NCBI RefSeq assembly: GCF_004299785.2
Contig: NZ_CP036246.2
Span: forward strand, 1,860,001 to 1,924,000
DNA from: Arcobacter porcinus
GTDB taxonomy: Bacteria; Campylobacterota; Campylobacteria; Campylobacterales; Arcobacteraceae
Reading direction: 5' to 3'
Length of the DNA: 64,000 bases
Translations under genes and position numbers: made by a program
Shown: positions 26,086 to 34,713 of the stretch, in pieces
How positions within the stretch are numbered: the first letter of the stretch is position 1
Layout: each line of letters starts with the position of its first letter
The notes under the pieces: generated by a model
The model's database searches: none
What the model saw: only the letters and a program-made list of their open reading frames with translations
Told to the model about the DNA's origin: nothing

Positions 26086-27312
26086 TTACTCTTTTATTAA
26101 AATTCCAGTTTCTATAAACTTATTTATTTTTGTAAAAGTATCATCATCTATTCCTCTTCCAATATCAAGTTTATTTGCAAAATAGATACTTTTGAATATT
26201 AAAATATTATCTTCTATAAATTTTAAATCTATTCTTACAACCTCATCTAAAGACTCTTTTTTTGTTTTAATTTTATTTTTTAGTTCCATTTTAAAGTCTA
26301 AGAAAGTATTATTTGTAGAAATATAATCTAAATAAAAAAAATTAAAATTTGTTCTAATTTCAGTATCAATATGATAAACATATTTAATTTCGTTAAGATT
26401 AATTTTTATAGAACATAAAATTGTATGGTATAAAATAAAATTTATATTTACTAGAATTAAGCTTCTTAATGTATTATTATTTTTATCTTGATTATTAGCT
26501 ATCCATTCAATAAGATTATCTAAAATTTGGATATAAATTCTTGCATTTAGTATATCTGTTTCTTGTATTGTTTTTAAGATCAATTCTTTGTATTCATCTA
26601 ATTTTTTATAAGATTCATTTCCAAATATTATTTCAAATAACTCTTTTGTAGTTGGCTCATATTTTATATATTTTGATACAGATTTTTCTTTTACATTTGA
26701 AAATATTGTCTTATCACCATCTTCAAAAGCATCATCATTTAAAATAATTACTACTTTACATGAAAAATTTAAAGTCAGTTGAGTTATAAAACCAAATAAG
26801 TCATTTAAATCAATATCTTTTGATTTTCTTTCAAAGTCATCAAAACAAATAATTGCTCCACTATTAAGATATTCTACTGTTTTTTCTAATTTCTTATTTT
26901 TTAATATATTTTCTAGTTTATCAAATGGTTTATCTGATACTTTTGATATATCTAAATTTACTCCAAAAAAATTAATTGCACTAGAAAAAGATGAAAATAG
27001 ATTGACCACATTTTTGCTAAGCTCTACTGCTTTCTCTTTTGACTCAAAAGAGTCTACGCTTTCAAAGATTTTTAAAAAAATCTCGTTTTCAATCTCTTGG
27101 ATAGATTTTTTACCATAAAGACTTATATAATGATTTGGTATTTTTTTATCTTTTTCATTATTTAAATTTTCAATAATTTTATCTTTCCAAAAGAAAGTTT
27201 TACCACTTCCCCATTTTCCAGAAAGCATAATTATCTTATGGTTTGAAATATTACTTTTTAAATAACCATTTTCTCCAATTAAATACTCTTTTATTATTTC
27301 TTGATTTGTCAT
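26086..27312 (-). CDS. KAP-like P-loop NTPase
   Basis: A 408-residue ATPase. Walker A is MLSGKWGSGKTFFWKDKI near residues 29-46 and Walker B is AIICFDDFERKS near 152-163. NHYISLYGKKSIQEIENEIF between them resembles KAP-family NTPases. There is no clear transmembrane insertion. The C-terminal half is rich in helices and has no recognised domain. Related proteins occur in phage-exclusion and other accessory loci. It sits between hypD and the MazG-like gene in the hyp unit, and its AT content and codon use look extreme even for this window. Function unknown. Confidence 0.7.
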   Translation of the reverse strand: MTNQEIIKEYLIGENGYLKSNISNHKIIMLSGKWGSGKTFFWKDKIIENLNNEKDKKIPNHYISLYGKKSIQEIENEIFLKIFESVDSFESKEKAVELSKNVVNLFSSFSSAINFFGVNLDISKVSDKPFDKLENILKNKKLEKTVEYLNSGAIICFDDFERKSKDIDLNDLFGFITQLTLNFSCKVVIILNDDAFEDGDKTIFSNVKEKSVSKYIKYEPTTKELFEIIFGNESYKKLDEYKELILKTIQETDILNARIYIQILDNLIEWIANNQDKNNNTLRSLILVNINFILYHTILCSIKINLNEIKYVYHIDTEIRTNFNFFYLDYISTNNTFLDFKMELKNKIKTKKESLDEVVRIDLKFIEDNILIFKSIYFANKLDIGRGIDDDTFTKINKFIETGILIKE

Positions 27313-27329
27313 TCTGTATTCTCTATTTC

Positions 27330-28457
27330 TTATTTTAATAAATTCCCATATTTATAATAAGCACTACAAGCACCCTCACTACTTACCATACAAGAACCAA
27401 TTGGGTTTGCTGGATTACATACAGTTCCAAAAATTTTACAATCAGTTGGTTTTGCAACTCCTTTTAAAATTTCAGGACATCTACAAACTTTATTCTCTTT
27501 TACCTCGTGTGTTGGAAGTATATTTTTATAAACTATTTTTGCATTATAATTTTCTAACTCATCTTTTAACTCATATCCACTATTTTCTACTTCGCCAATT
27601 CCTCTAAATTTAAAAGGAACTTTTTTGAAGTATCTATTTATAAGCTCTTGAGCTTTTATATTTCCATCATAAGAAACAAGCCTTTTATACTCTATTTCAA
27701 GATTTGCTCTTTGTTCCTTAAACTGTTTTACAATCATATAAATACTTTGCATCACATCAACTGGCTCAAAACCAGCTACAACAACAGGTTTATTGTACTT
27801 TAAAGGAAACTCTTCATAAATTTTACTTCCACTAATAACACTTACATGAGATGGTCCTAAAAAAGCATCTATCTTACAATTTTCATCATCTACTAAAACT
27901 CTCATAACCTCAGGAACTGTAATATGGTTTATAGAAAATAGAATATTTTTAATATCATTTTTAATAACTTGTTCAATTAAAGCACAAGTCATAGGAGTTG
28001 TTGTTTCAAAACCAATTGCAAAAAAGATTATAATTTTATCTCTATTTTCACTAGCAATTTTCAAACAATCAAGTGGAGAATAGACAAATCTTACATAAGC
28101 ACCTTTGCTTCTAGCATCTTGTAAACTACCAAGGCTTCCAGGAACTTTTATCATATCTCCAAGCGTTACAAGTATCACATCTTTTTGTAAACTTAAAGTA
28201 TATGCACTATCAATTCTATCTTTTGGCATAACACAAACAGGGCAACCAGGTCCATGAATAAAATTAATTTTTTTATCCATAATTTGTGGTATTCCATACT
28301 TCATAATTGTATGAGTATGCCCTCCACAAACCTCCATAATATTTATAGTTTTAGGATAATCTTTTAACTCATCATCTATTAGTTTTTTAAATGCTTTTAT
28401 TGTTTTTGCATCTCTAAAACCATCATATAAATCTTTTAATTCTAAACTATTTTTCAT
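27330..28457 (-). CDS. hypD: Hydrogenase maturation protein HypD
   Basis: A 375-residue iron-sulfur protein that with HypC builds the Fe(CN)2CO group. Conserved blocks are NIMEVCGGHTHTIMKYGI, INFIHGPGCPVCVMPKDRID and GFETTTPMTCALI. The C-terminal cysteines of the [4Fe-4S] site are in CRCPEILKGVAKPTDCKIFG and CNPANPIGSCMVSSEGACSAYY. It lies 2 bases after hypC. Confidence 0.97.
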   Translation of the reverse strand: MKNSLELKDLYDGFRDAKTIKAFKKLIDDELKDYPKTINIMEVCGGHTHTIMKYGIPQIMDKKINFIHGPGCPVCVMPKDRIDSAYTLSLQKDVILVTLGDMIKVPGSLGSLQDARSKGAYVRFVYSPLDCLKIASENRDKIIIFFAIGFETTTPMTCALIEQVIKNDIKNILFSINHITVPEVMRVLVDDENCKIDAFLGPSHVSVISGSKIYEEFPLKYNKPVVVAGFEPVDVMQSIYMIVKQFKEQRANLEIEYKRLVSYDGNIKAQELINRYFKKVPFKFRGIGEVENSGYELKDELENYNAKIVYKNILPTHEVKENKVCRCPEILKGVAKPTDCKIFGTVCNPANPIGSCMVSSEGACSAYYKYGNLLK

Positions 28458-28459
28458 TT

Positions 28460-28741
28460 TTATCTATTTGGACAATTTTGGGAATCTTCAATAGCCACTA
28501 ACCTATCTTCTTCCTCGAGCTCTTCTATTATCTTTTCATAAAGCTTGAGAGATTCCAAAGCATACTCTTCATCTATTTTATTCATTGCAAATCCAATATG
28601 AATCAACACATAGTCCCCTATTTGTACCTCTTCATCTATCAAATCCAAACTAGCAACTCTTTCAACACCCATAGTATCAACTACACAACTATTTAACTCT
28701 TTATCTATACTTTTTATTTTTGATGGAATTGATAAACACAT
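28460..28741 (-). CDS. hypC: Hydrogenase maturation chaperone HypC
   Basis: A 93-residue chaperone. It starts MCLSIPSKI; Cys2 binds the iron centre during assembly and fixes the start. GDYVLIHIGFAMNKIDEEYA is the second conserved block. It forms a complex with HypD and then passes the iron group to the hydrogenase large subunit precursor. It is between hypB (4 bases) and hypD (2 bases). A short charged C-terminal tail extends past the usual core. Confidence 0.95.
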   Translation of the reverse strand: MCLSIPSKIKSIDKELNSCVVDTMGVERVASLDLIDEEVQIGDYVLIHIGFAMNKIDEEYALESLKLYEKIIEELEEEDRLVAIEDSQNCPNR

Positions 28742-28745
28742 CTTG

Positions 28746-29543
28746 TTATCTCATCTTTCTTTTAAAGTTTATCCAATCAATAACATTTTGAAGTGATTGC
28801 TTATCTTTTATAGAAACTTCCAAAATATCAACATTTGGTTTTAGTTTTCTAGCTTCAGTTTTCTCTTTTTCTATATCATATTCAAAGTGCGGAAGTAGAT
28901 CAACTTTTGTAAAAAGTATTAAATCAGCACTTCTAAACATAACTGGATATTTTGCTATTTTATCTTCACCTTCTGGAATTGAAACCATAACAATATTTAA
29001 ATGAGTTCCTACATCATAAGATGCTGGACAAACTAAATTCCCAACATTTTCCACAAAACAAACATCAATATTTTCTAAAGATAGATCATGTAAACCTTTA
29101 TGAACCATAAATGCGTCAAGATGACAAGCACTTCCTGTTTGTATCTGAACAGCATCTATTCCTTTTGCTTTTAATCTATCTGCATCTCTTGAAGTTTCTA
29201 AATCACCCTCTACAACTGCAAATTTAAAATCTGCAATATCTACTATATGTTCCAAAAGCGTAGTTTTTCCACTTCCAGGACTCGACATAAGATTTATTCC
29301 TAAAACTTTATGATTATCAAAATGAGCTCTATTATGTCTTGCTTCATGGTCATTTTTATCTAAAATCTTTTGAATAACAGAAATTGTTTTTGCATCATTT
29401 AGCTGTGGATTATGATGTATATTCTCATTTAAATGAGAATGCTCATGTGAATGATGATGATCATGAGAGTGCTCGTGATGATGTTCATGATCATGATGAT
29501 TATGTTCTTGTCCTGCTATTGTACAACCGCAATCTTTACACAT
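28746..29543 (-). CDS. hypB: Hydrogenase nickel incorporation GTPase HypB
   Basis: A 265-residue GTPase. It begins with CKDCGCTI, a high-affinity Ni motif, followed by a histidine-rich stretch to about residue 45 that can store nickel. The GTPase core has Walker A LMSSPGSGKTTLLEHI, VEGDLETSRDADR, the metal site QIQTGSACHLDAFM and the guanine motif LFTKVDLLPH. It heads the hypBCD unit. A promoter is likely in the 117 bases upstream, where the 18-base element shared with nikK occurs. Confidence 0.96.
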   Translation of the reverse strand: MCKDCGCTIAGQEHNHHDHEHHHEHSHDHHHSHEHSHLNENIHHNPQLNDAKTISVIQKILDKNDHEARHNRAHFDNHKVLGINLMSSPGSGKTTLLEHIVDIADFKFAVVEGDLETSRDADRLKAKGIDAVQIQTGSACHLDAFMVHKGLHDLSLENIDVCFVENVGNLVCPASYDVGTHLNIVMVSIPEGEDKIAKYPVMFRSADLILFTKVDLLPHFEYDIEKEKTEARKLKPNVDILEVSIKDKQSLQNVIDWINFKRKMR

Positions 29544-29562
29544 TTTTATTTCCTTTTGTTTT

Positions 29563-29590
29563 TATATATCTTTTATCTAGTTTAACTCAA
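29563..29590 (-). promoter_or_regulatory. Candidate promoter of the hypB operon
   Basis: On the minus strand TTGAGT (29590-29585), 16 bases, then TATATA (29568-29563), about 20 bases before the hypB ATG. The match is moderate. The 18-base element lies about 50-70 bases further upstream. Confidence 0.35.
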
Positions 29591-29622
29591 AAAGGCTAAA
29601 TATCTAATAATAGTCTATGTCA

Positions 29623-29640
29623 CTTATATATTTTTAGAAC
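29623..29640 (-). repeat. 18-base element shared with the nikK upstream region, copy 2
   Basis: CTTATATATTTTTAGAAC (plus strand), identical to 24351-24368. It is 80-97 bases upstream of hypB, 9 bases further than the nikK copy, close to one helical turn. It is also 21 bases before the divergent transposase-derived gene. Confidence 0.55.
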
Positions 29641-29660
29641 AAACTTGATAAACTATTCTT

Positions 29661-30308
29661 ATGATTTGTCCAAACTGCAAAAACAAAAAATTTTATAATT
29701 TAGCAAATGATTACATAAAATGCAAAAAATGTGCAAAAAAGCTATCTTTAAAAAAAATAGAAAAAGATATATTAATCATAGAGAAATTTTGCGAAGCTAA
29801 AAATGCACTTCAAAGTTCAAAAGAGCTAAATCTAAACTATAAAACCATAAAAGATAGATTTGATCTATTTAGAAAAAAAATAGCTGTTTTTTTAGAAAAC
29901 TCTTATCAAGCATCTATAAAAGATTATAGTGAATATGAGGAGTTTTACTACTTTAAACAAAGAGGAAAAAGTAAAAAAGTAAAATCACTAGATGAAGCTA
30001 TAAATATTATAGGTTTTCACTCAAATCAAAAAGTATATACCCTTCTAATGCCAAATATAAAATATAGAACTTTTGCTACAAACGATGAAGATTTTTTTCA
30101 ATATCTACTTTGGTACAAACTTCAATCCCAAAATTCACATAAAACAACTCTGAAACTATTTTGGGAATTTCTTGAAGATGAGTTGAAAAAATACAAAGGT
30201 GTAGATGAAAACAATTTTTTCTACTACTTAAAAGAGTGTGAGTTTAGATTTAATTACAATAAAAATGAGCAATTAGAGATTTTAAATTCTATTTATTTTC
30301 AAGAGTAA
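29661..30308 (+). CDS. Transposase-derived zinc-ribbon protein (IS1595/ISXO2-like, catalytically degenerate)
   Basis: A 215-residue protein. The N-terminus has a zinc ribbon (ICPNCKNKKF, then IKCKKC), then a predicted helix-turn-helix (ALQSSKELNLNYKTIKDRF). The rest follows the plan of ISXO2-like transposases: FKQRGKSKK, QKVYTLLMPN, then LKLFWEFLEDELKKYKGV and YYLKECEFRFNYNK. The DDE catalytic positions are lost: the first Asp region reads EYEEFYY, and the Glu before the FW pair is replaced by Leu. No terminal inverted repeats are apparent. It is probably a domesticated DNA-binding protein. Its end overlaps hypF by 20 bases, convergently. Confidence 0.65.
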   Translation: MICPNCKNKKFYNLANDYIKCKKCAKKLSLKKIEKDILIIEKFCEAKNALQSSKELNLNYKTIKDRFDLFRKKIAVFLENSYQASIKDYSEYEEFYYFKQRGKSKKVKSLDEAINIIGFHSNQKVYTLLMPNIKYRTFATNDEDFFQYLLWYKLQSQNSHKTTLKLFWEFLEDELKKYKGVDENNFFYYLKECEFRFNYNKNEQLEILNSIYFQE

Positions 30309-32538
30309 AAAAAGCTTGTCCTAAAGATATATTCTCATCATTTGTACTATAATTTTCACCTATATAAAGCTCTTTATCTTTTAATTTTTCAAACACAATT
30401 TTAAGTAAAGTTCTATTCTGAAACACTCCACCACTTAAAACAATATCTAATTCTTGATTTAAATTTGAGATATCAAAAATTATATCTGCAATAGTATTTA
30501 TAAATTTTGAAGCAATAGAGCTTTTATCTTTTTCAAACACTAGCTCTTTTATCATTGGTGAAATATCTATAATATTATCAATCAGCTCATAAGAGAAACT
30601 ATCTTTGATATTTTCATCATATAAATTTTCTAAATAAAGACCTGTTTGTCCTTCAAACTCTTGAATATGAAGAATATTAGCAAGTGAACAAACTGCATCA
30701 AAGACTCTTCCAAAAGAGCTTGTAAGTGGTGAATTTATACTTTTTTGCCAAATTGTATATAGATTTTTTATCTCATTTTTTTCAAATATTTTTAGAAATT
30801 CCAAAGGTAAAGATAAAATTTCCTCTAGTGAATAGCTATCAAAAAGTAATGACAAAGCGACTCTTTTTGGCTCTTTTATAGCTAATTCTCCACCTATAAG
30901 TTTAAAATATTTTAGATGATAAACTCTTTTATACTCTTTTTGATTTGCTATAAAAACTTCTCCACCCCAAATATTTCCATCATCACCATATCCTGTTCCA
31001 TCAAAACAAAATGCCAAAACATCTTTTTTTAAAGATTTTTCTGCTAAAACAGCTAAAATATGAGAATAATGATGTTGAACTTGAACTAAATTCAATTCTT
31101 CATTTTTATTTAAAAACTCAAAAGCAATTTTTGTGGTCTCATATTTTGGATGTTTATCACAAACTATAATTTCAGGTATAAAATCATATAAATTAAGAAA
31201 TTTATGAAGAGTTTTCTTATAGTTTTCTATTGAAGATATTGATTTTAAATCTCCTAAATATGGTGTTGTTATAATTTTATTTCCAAAAGCTATACTAAAA
31301 GTAGATTTTTGATTAGCTCCTAAGCTTAAAACTCTTTTTGAAAAATTATTTTCTACTTGCAATATATTTGGAGAGAAACCTCTACTATTTCTAAGCTTTA
31401 TTATTTTTTCATCTACGATTTGAACTATTGAATCATCACAACTATTTACTATTTCTCTATTATAATCAAGCACATAATCAACAAGTAAAGATAGTTTTGA
31501 AAAGATATCCTCTTTTTTTGTAACTATTGGCTCATCTTTCAAATTTGCACTTGTTGCCAAGATTGGTTTTTCTAAATTTTTAAATAGAAGATAGTGTAAA
31601 GCACTATTTGGTAAAAAAGAACCAACAAGTTCTATATTTGGAGCTATTTGCTTTGATAATTTACTGTTTTTTTTCTTTTTCAATAAAACTATTGGTCTCT
31701 CTTTTGAACTTAAGATATTCTCTTCAAATTTATTAAAATCTGCATACTTTTTTAACTCTTCTATATCTTTAAACATCACAGCAAAAGGTTTTGTAGCTCT
31801 TTTTTTAAACTCTCTTATTTTTAATATAGCATTACAATTTGTTGCATCACAAACAATATGAAAACCTGCTATACCTTTAATAGCTACAATTTTTCCATCT
31901 TTTATATATTGTGTTGCTTGAGTTATAGCATCTATTTTTTTAGATATCATTTTTTGATTTTTATCATATAAAAAAGTAGTTGGTCCACACTCTTCACAAG
32001 ATATTGCTTGTGCATGATATCTTCTATTTTTAGGGTTTTCAAACTCAGCTTTGCATTTTTCACATAAGACAAAATCTTTTAAAGAGATGTGTTCTCTATC
32101 ATAAGGAGTATTTTCAATAATTGAGTACCTTGGTCCACAATTTATACAGTTTGTTAAAGCATAGTTATATCTAAAACTATTTTTATCAGAAATATCATCT
32201 ATACATTCTTCACAAATAGAGATATCAGGGTAAATAAGAGCATTTTTATTTCCATAATTTAAATTCGAGCTAGCTATAATTTCAAATTTATCATACTTTT
32301 TAAACTCTAAATTCTGAATGTTTATATCAATTATTTTTGCTAATTTTGGTGGATTTAATCTAAGCTCTTTTGTAAACTCTTCTATATCTTTTATCTTTGC
32401 AAAAGCAAGGATTTCAACTCCATTTTCATCATTTTTAACACAACCTTTTATATTGTATTTTAATGCTAAATTATAGATAAATGGTCGAAAACCAACACCT
32501 TGAACCAATCCAAAAATAGATATTTTTTGATTTATCAT
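30289..32538 (-). CDS. hypF: Hydrogenase maturation carbamoyltransferase HypF
   Basis: A 749-residue enzyme that makes the carbamoyl group for the CN ligands of the NiFe site. Domains in order are an N-terminal acylphosphatase (FGLVQGVGFRPFIYN), two zinc-finger pairs (CEECIDDI with CINCGPR, CEKCKAEF with CEECGPT), a YrdC-like domain (VAIKGIAGFHIVCDA) and a C-terminal Kae1-like domain (VQHHYSHILAVLAEK, CFDGTGYGDDGNIWGG, VLSGGVFQNRTLL). It lies downstream of hydE by 11 bases. Its 3' end overlaps the convergent transposase-derived gene. Confidence 0.96.
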   Translation of the reverse strand: MINQKISIFGLVQGVGFRPFIYNLALKYNIKGCVKNDENGVEILAFAKIKDIEEFTKELRLNPPKLAKIIDINIQNLEFKKYDKFEIIASSNLNYGNKNALIYPDISICEECIDDISDKNSFRYNYALTNCINCGPRYSIIENTPYDREHISLKDFVLCEKCKAEFENPKNRRYHAQAISCEECGPTTFLYDKNQKMISKKIDAITQATQYIKDGKIVAIKGIAGFHIVCDATNCNAILKIREFKKRATKPFAVMFKDIEELKKYADFNKFEENILSSKERPIVLLKKKKNSKLSKQIAPNIELVGSFLPNSALHYLLFKNLEKPILATSANLKDEPIVTKKEDIFSKLSLLVDYVLDYNREIVNSCDDSIVQIVDEKIIKLRNSRGFSPNILQVENNFSKRVLSLGANQKSTFSIAFGNKIITTPYLGDLKSISSIENYKKTLHKFLNLYDFIPEIIVCDKHPKYETTKIAFEFLNKNEELNLVQVQHHYSHILAVLAEKSLKKDVLAFCFDGTGYGDDGNIWGGEVFIANQKEYKRVYHLKYFKLIGGELAIKEPKRVALSLLFDSYSLEEILSLPLEFLKIFEKNEIKNLYTIWQKSINSPLTSSFGRVFDAVCSLANILHIQEFEGQTGLYLENLYDENIKDSFSYELIDNIIDISPMIKELVFEKDKSSIASKFINTIADIIFDISNLNQELDIVLSGGVFQNRTLLKIVFEKLKDKELYIGENYSTNDENISLGQAFFTLENK

Positions 32539-32549
32539 AAATTTTATAC

Positions 32550-34169
32550 CTATTTTTGAATTACAAACTCTTTGTTGTAGTATATTTTAAAGTTTTTTGT
32601 TATGCTTTTTTCAACAAGCTGATTAAATCTAATATTGCTAAACATATCTCCACTTAAACTAACTCCTTCAAGCTCATAATTACCATGTAAATTATCAACT
32701 TCATTTGCTATAAAGTGTGCCAAACTTTCAATAAAACCCAAACTAATTGTTTGTTCATCAACTCCTGCTAATTTAAAACTCATAGCTGATTTTAAAAGTG
32801 GCAAATAATCAAACTTTCTATTAAACACCTCTTTATTATCAAGAAGTTTATAGTCTATTCTTGGTCCTTTTTCAAGCAGAGAGTTTGTAGCATTTAAAAT
32901 AATATCATCTTCAAAATTTAGTATAATCTTTGCTATTTTAAAATATGAGAGAAATGTTTTATCACTAAAATCTATCTCTGTATTTAATGCTTTGTTGTAA
33001 ATATCTTCAAACTTATTTTTATAGTTTTTCAAGAGTCTTTCACCTTTTGTATCTTTTTTTATAGATTCAAAAACCTCTTCTATTGAACTTGGAATATATA
33101 GATCTTGCAAAATATCAACTAAACCATTTTTTGAGTAATAAGAGATTTTATTTTTGTTTGAAGAGCTAATATAAAAACTTATAATAGAGTTTTCAAAAAG
33201 TTCATTTTCTGCCAAAACTGTCATAAACTGAGATTTATCTTTCTCTTTAAATTTACTAAAAACTGTATCTAATTTTTTAGAGTAAGAGTTTGACTCCAAA
33301 ATAAGTTTTTTATTATCAAAGCACAATATTTTTAGGATATCCAGATTTATAATATTTTTGCTTTTTACATCTAAGAAATAATCAAAACTAGCATCTTCAT
33401 TTTCAATATTTAAAAAATCAATATCTAGTTTTTTTAGCTCAAGACTAAGTAAGTATAGTGTTAAATCATTTACATATCTTATATCTATACTTTTTTTATC
33501 TGTTTTATTTTTTAATCTAAAAATCTCATTTATTCTAAACTCTATTTTAGGTTTTTCAATACTTGCAAGAGCAACTATCGAATTTGCATCTTCAACCACT
33601 AAGCTACTTATATTTTCTAAATTTACAACTAAAAGCTCTTTACTTTTTTCTATATTTTTTAGTTTTGAAAATACAAAAGTTCCACTTAAAGTCTTTATCT
33701 TTATCTTTTTATCTTCATTTATTAAAAAACTTAATTTCTCAAAAAGTTTTTTATCTGATTTTACTTCTTGATTTTCAAAAATAAAAGTTGCATCTTCAAA
33801 ACCTTTAGAAACTTCACAAGATTTAAAAGCATTATAAAAATCTATACTATCTTTATCTTCTACTTCTTTTAGTGAACTTGGAGAAAAAGAGATTATACTC
33901 TCTTCATCAAAAGAGCTTGAAGTTTCAAGAGGGAGTTTTTCAACTACTTCAAGCTCCAAACCATAATAAAAAATTGACATAGGTACATACAAAGACAAAG
34001 TATTTGAGAACTCTTCTAATATCTCATCTTCTGCTTCAATATACAAATAAACAAAATCTAATTTTTGATATATTTTATAATCACAATTAAACTTTTTTGC
34101 AACAAAATCCAAGAATTTCATCAAAATTTTATTACTTGATTTATAGTTAAACTTAAACTCTAGGACCAT
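32550..34169 (-). CDS. hydE: Hydrogenase-associated protein HydE
   Basis: A 539-residue protein in the place and of the size of HydE of Wolinella and Helicobacter, which is needed for full hydrogenase activity by an unknown mechanism. The first 60 residues are a mixed alpha/beta region and the middle is lysine/leucine-rich. The C-terminal part, with LGFIESLAHFIANEV and LEGVSLSGDMFSNIRFNQLV, resembles the end of the Kae1-like domain of HypF (FINTIADIIFDI, VLSGGVFQNRTLL). It may be a diverged HypF paralogue; that is inference. It overlaps hydD by 17 bases. Confidence 0.75.
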   Translation of the reverse strand: MVLEFKFNYKSSNKILMKFLDFVAKKFNCDYKIYQKLDFVYLYIEAEDEILEEFSNTLSLYVPMSIFYYGLELEVVEKLPLETSSSFDEESIISFSPSSLKEVEDKDSIDFYNAFKSCEVSKGFEDATFIFENQEVKSDKKLFEKLSFLINEDKKIKIKTLSGTFVFSKLKNIEKSKELLVVNLENISSLVVEDANSIVALASIEKPKIEFRINEIFRLKNKTDKKSIDIRYVNDLTLYLLSLELKKLDIDFLNIENEDASFDYFLDVKSKNIINLDILKILCFDNKKLILESNSYSKKLDTVFSKFKEKDKSQFMTVLAENELFENSIISFYISSSNKNKISYYSKNGLVDILQDLYIPSSIEEVFESIKKDTKGERLLKNYKNKFEDIYNKALNTEIDFSDKTFLSYFKIAKIILNFEDDIILNATNSLLEKGPRIDYKLLDNKEVFNRKFDYLPLLKSAMSFKLAGVDEQTISLGFIESLAHFIANEVDNLHGNYELEGVSLSGDMFSNIRFNQLVEKSITKNFKIYYNKEFVIQK

Positions 34170-34713
34170 TTTTTATATCTCTTTTAAATGAAATCATAGC
34201 TATCTCTTCTATGCTAATATCTTTTATTTTTTTTACTTCTACATCTAATTTAGAAAGATACTCTATTACACTCTTTTCCATAACTTTTGTAGCTTCAATT
34301 ATTTCACTACTTAAATCAAATGTAGTATCATCTGCAACTCTTTTAGGAATAACTCCCAAAATATGAGTTCTTGGTAAATCATCATTCATTTCAATCATAT
34401 TTAAAGTTTGAAGCATTTCAACTTCGTGAGCACTTCCTTGCCAGTTTATCTCTGATGGAACTTTTCTATAATCAAAGAAGAAAACATCTCCAGCTTTTGA
34501 GTTTAAAGAATCAATACAATCAACCACTAAAACTTCATCATATTTAACAATTAAAGGAATAAGTCTTTGAGCCAAAGTTCCACCATCAACTAAACTTATA
34601 CTATTATTTGAAGATTTGAACTCATACTTTTCATCTAAATAGTGAATAAAATGTGCTCCAATTCCCTCATCTTGGAATAGGATATTTCCTATTCCTAAAA
34701 TTAAGATATTCAT
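34153..34713 (-). CDS. hydD: Hydrogenase maturation endopeptidase HydD
   Basis: A 186-residue nickel-dependent protease of the HybD/HyaD family. It removes the C-terminal peptide of the large subunit HydB after Ni insertion. LGIGNILFQDEGIGAHFIHY contains the conserved glycine motif and metal-binding acid, LVDGGTLAQRLIP and VVDCIDS the second acid, and QGSAHEVEMLQTL the histidine. Start overlaps the hydC stop by 4 bases. Confidence 0.93.
   Translation of the reverse strand: MNILILGIGNILFQDEGIGAHFIHYLDEKYEFKSSNNSISLVDGGTLAQRLIPLIVKYDEVLVVDCIDSLNSKAGDVFFFDYRKVPSEINWQGSAHEVEMLQTLNMIEMNDDLPRTHILGVIPKRVADDTTFDLSSEIIEATKVMEKSVIEYLSKLDVEVKKIKDISIEEIAMISFKRDIKNGPRV

Noticed and set aside
29544-30400. 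Intact insertion sequence around the transposase-derived gene
   Set aside because: No terminal inverted repeats or target duplication could be seen, and catalytic residues appear lost, so I list it as a domesticated gene and not a mobile element.
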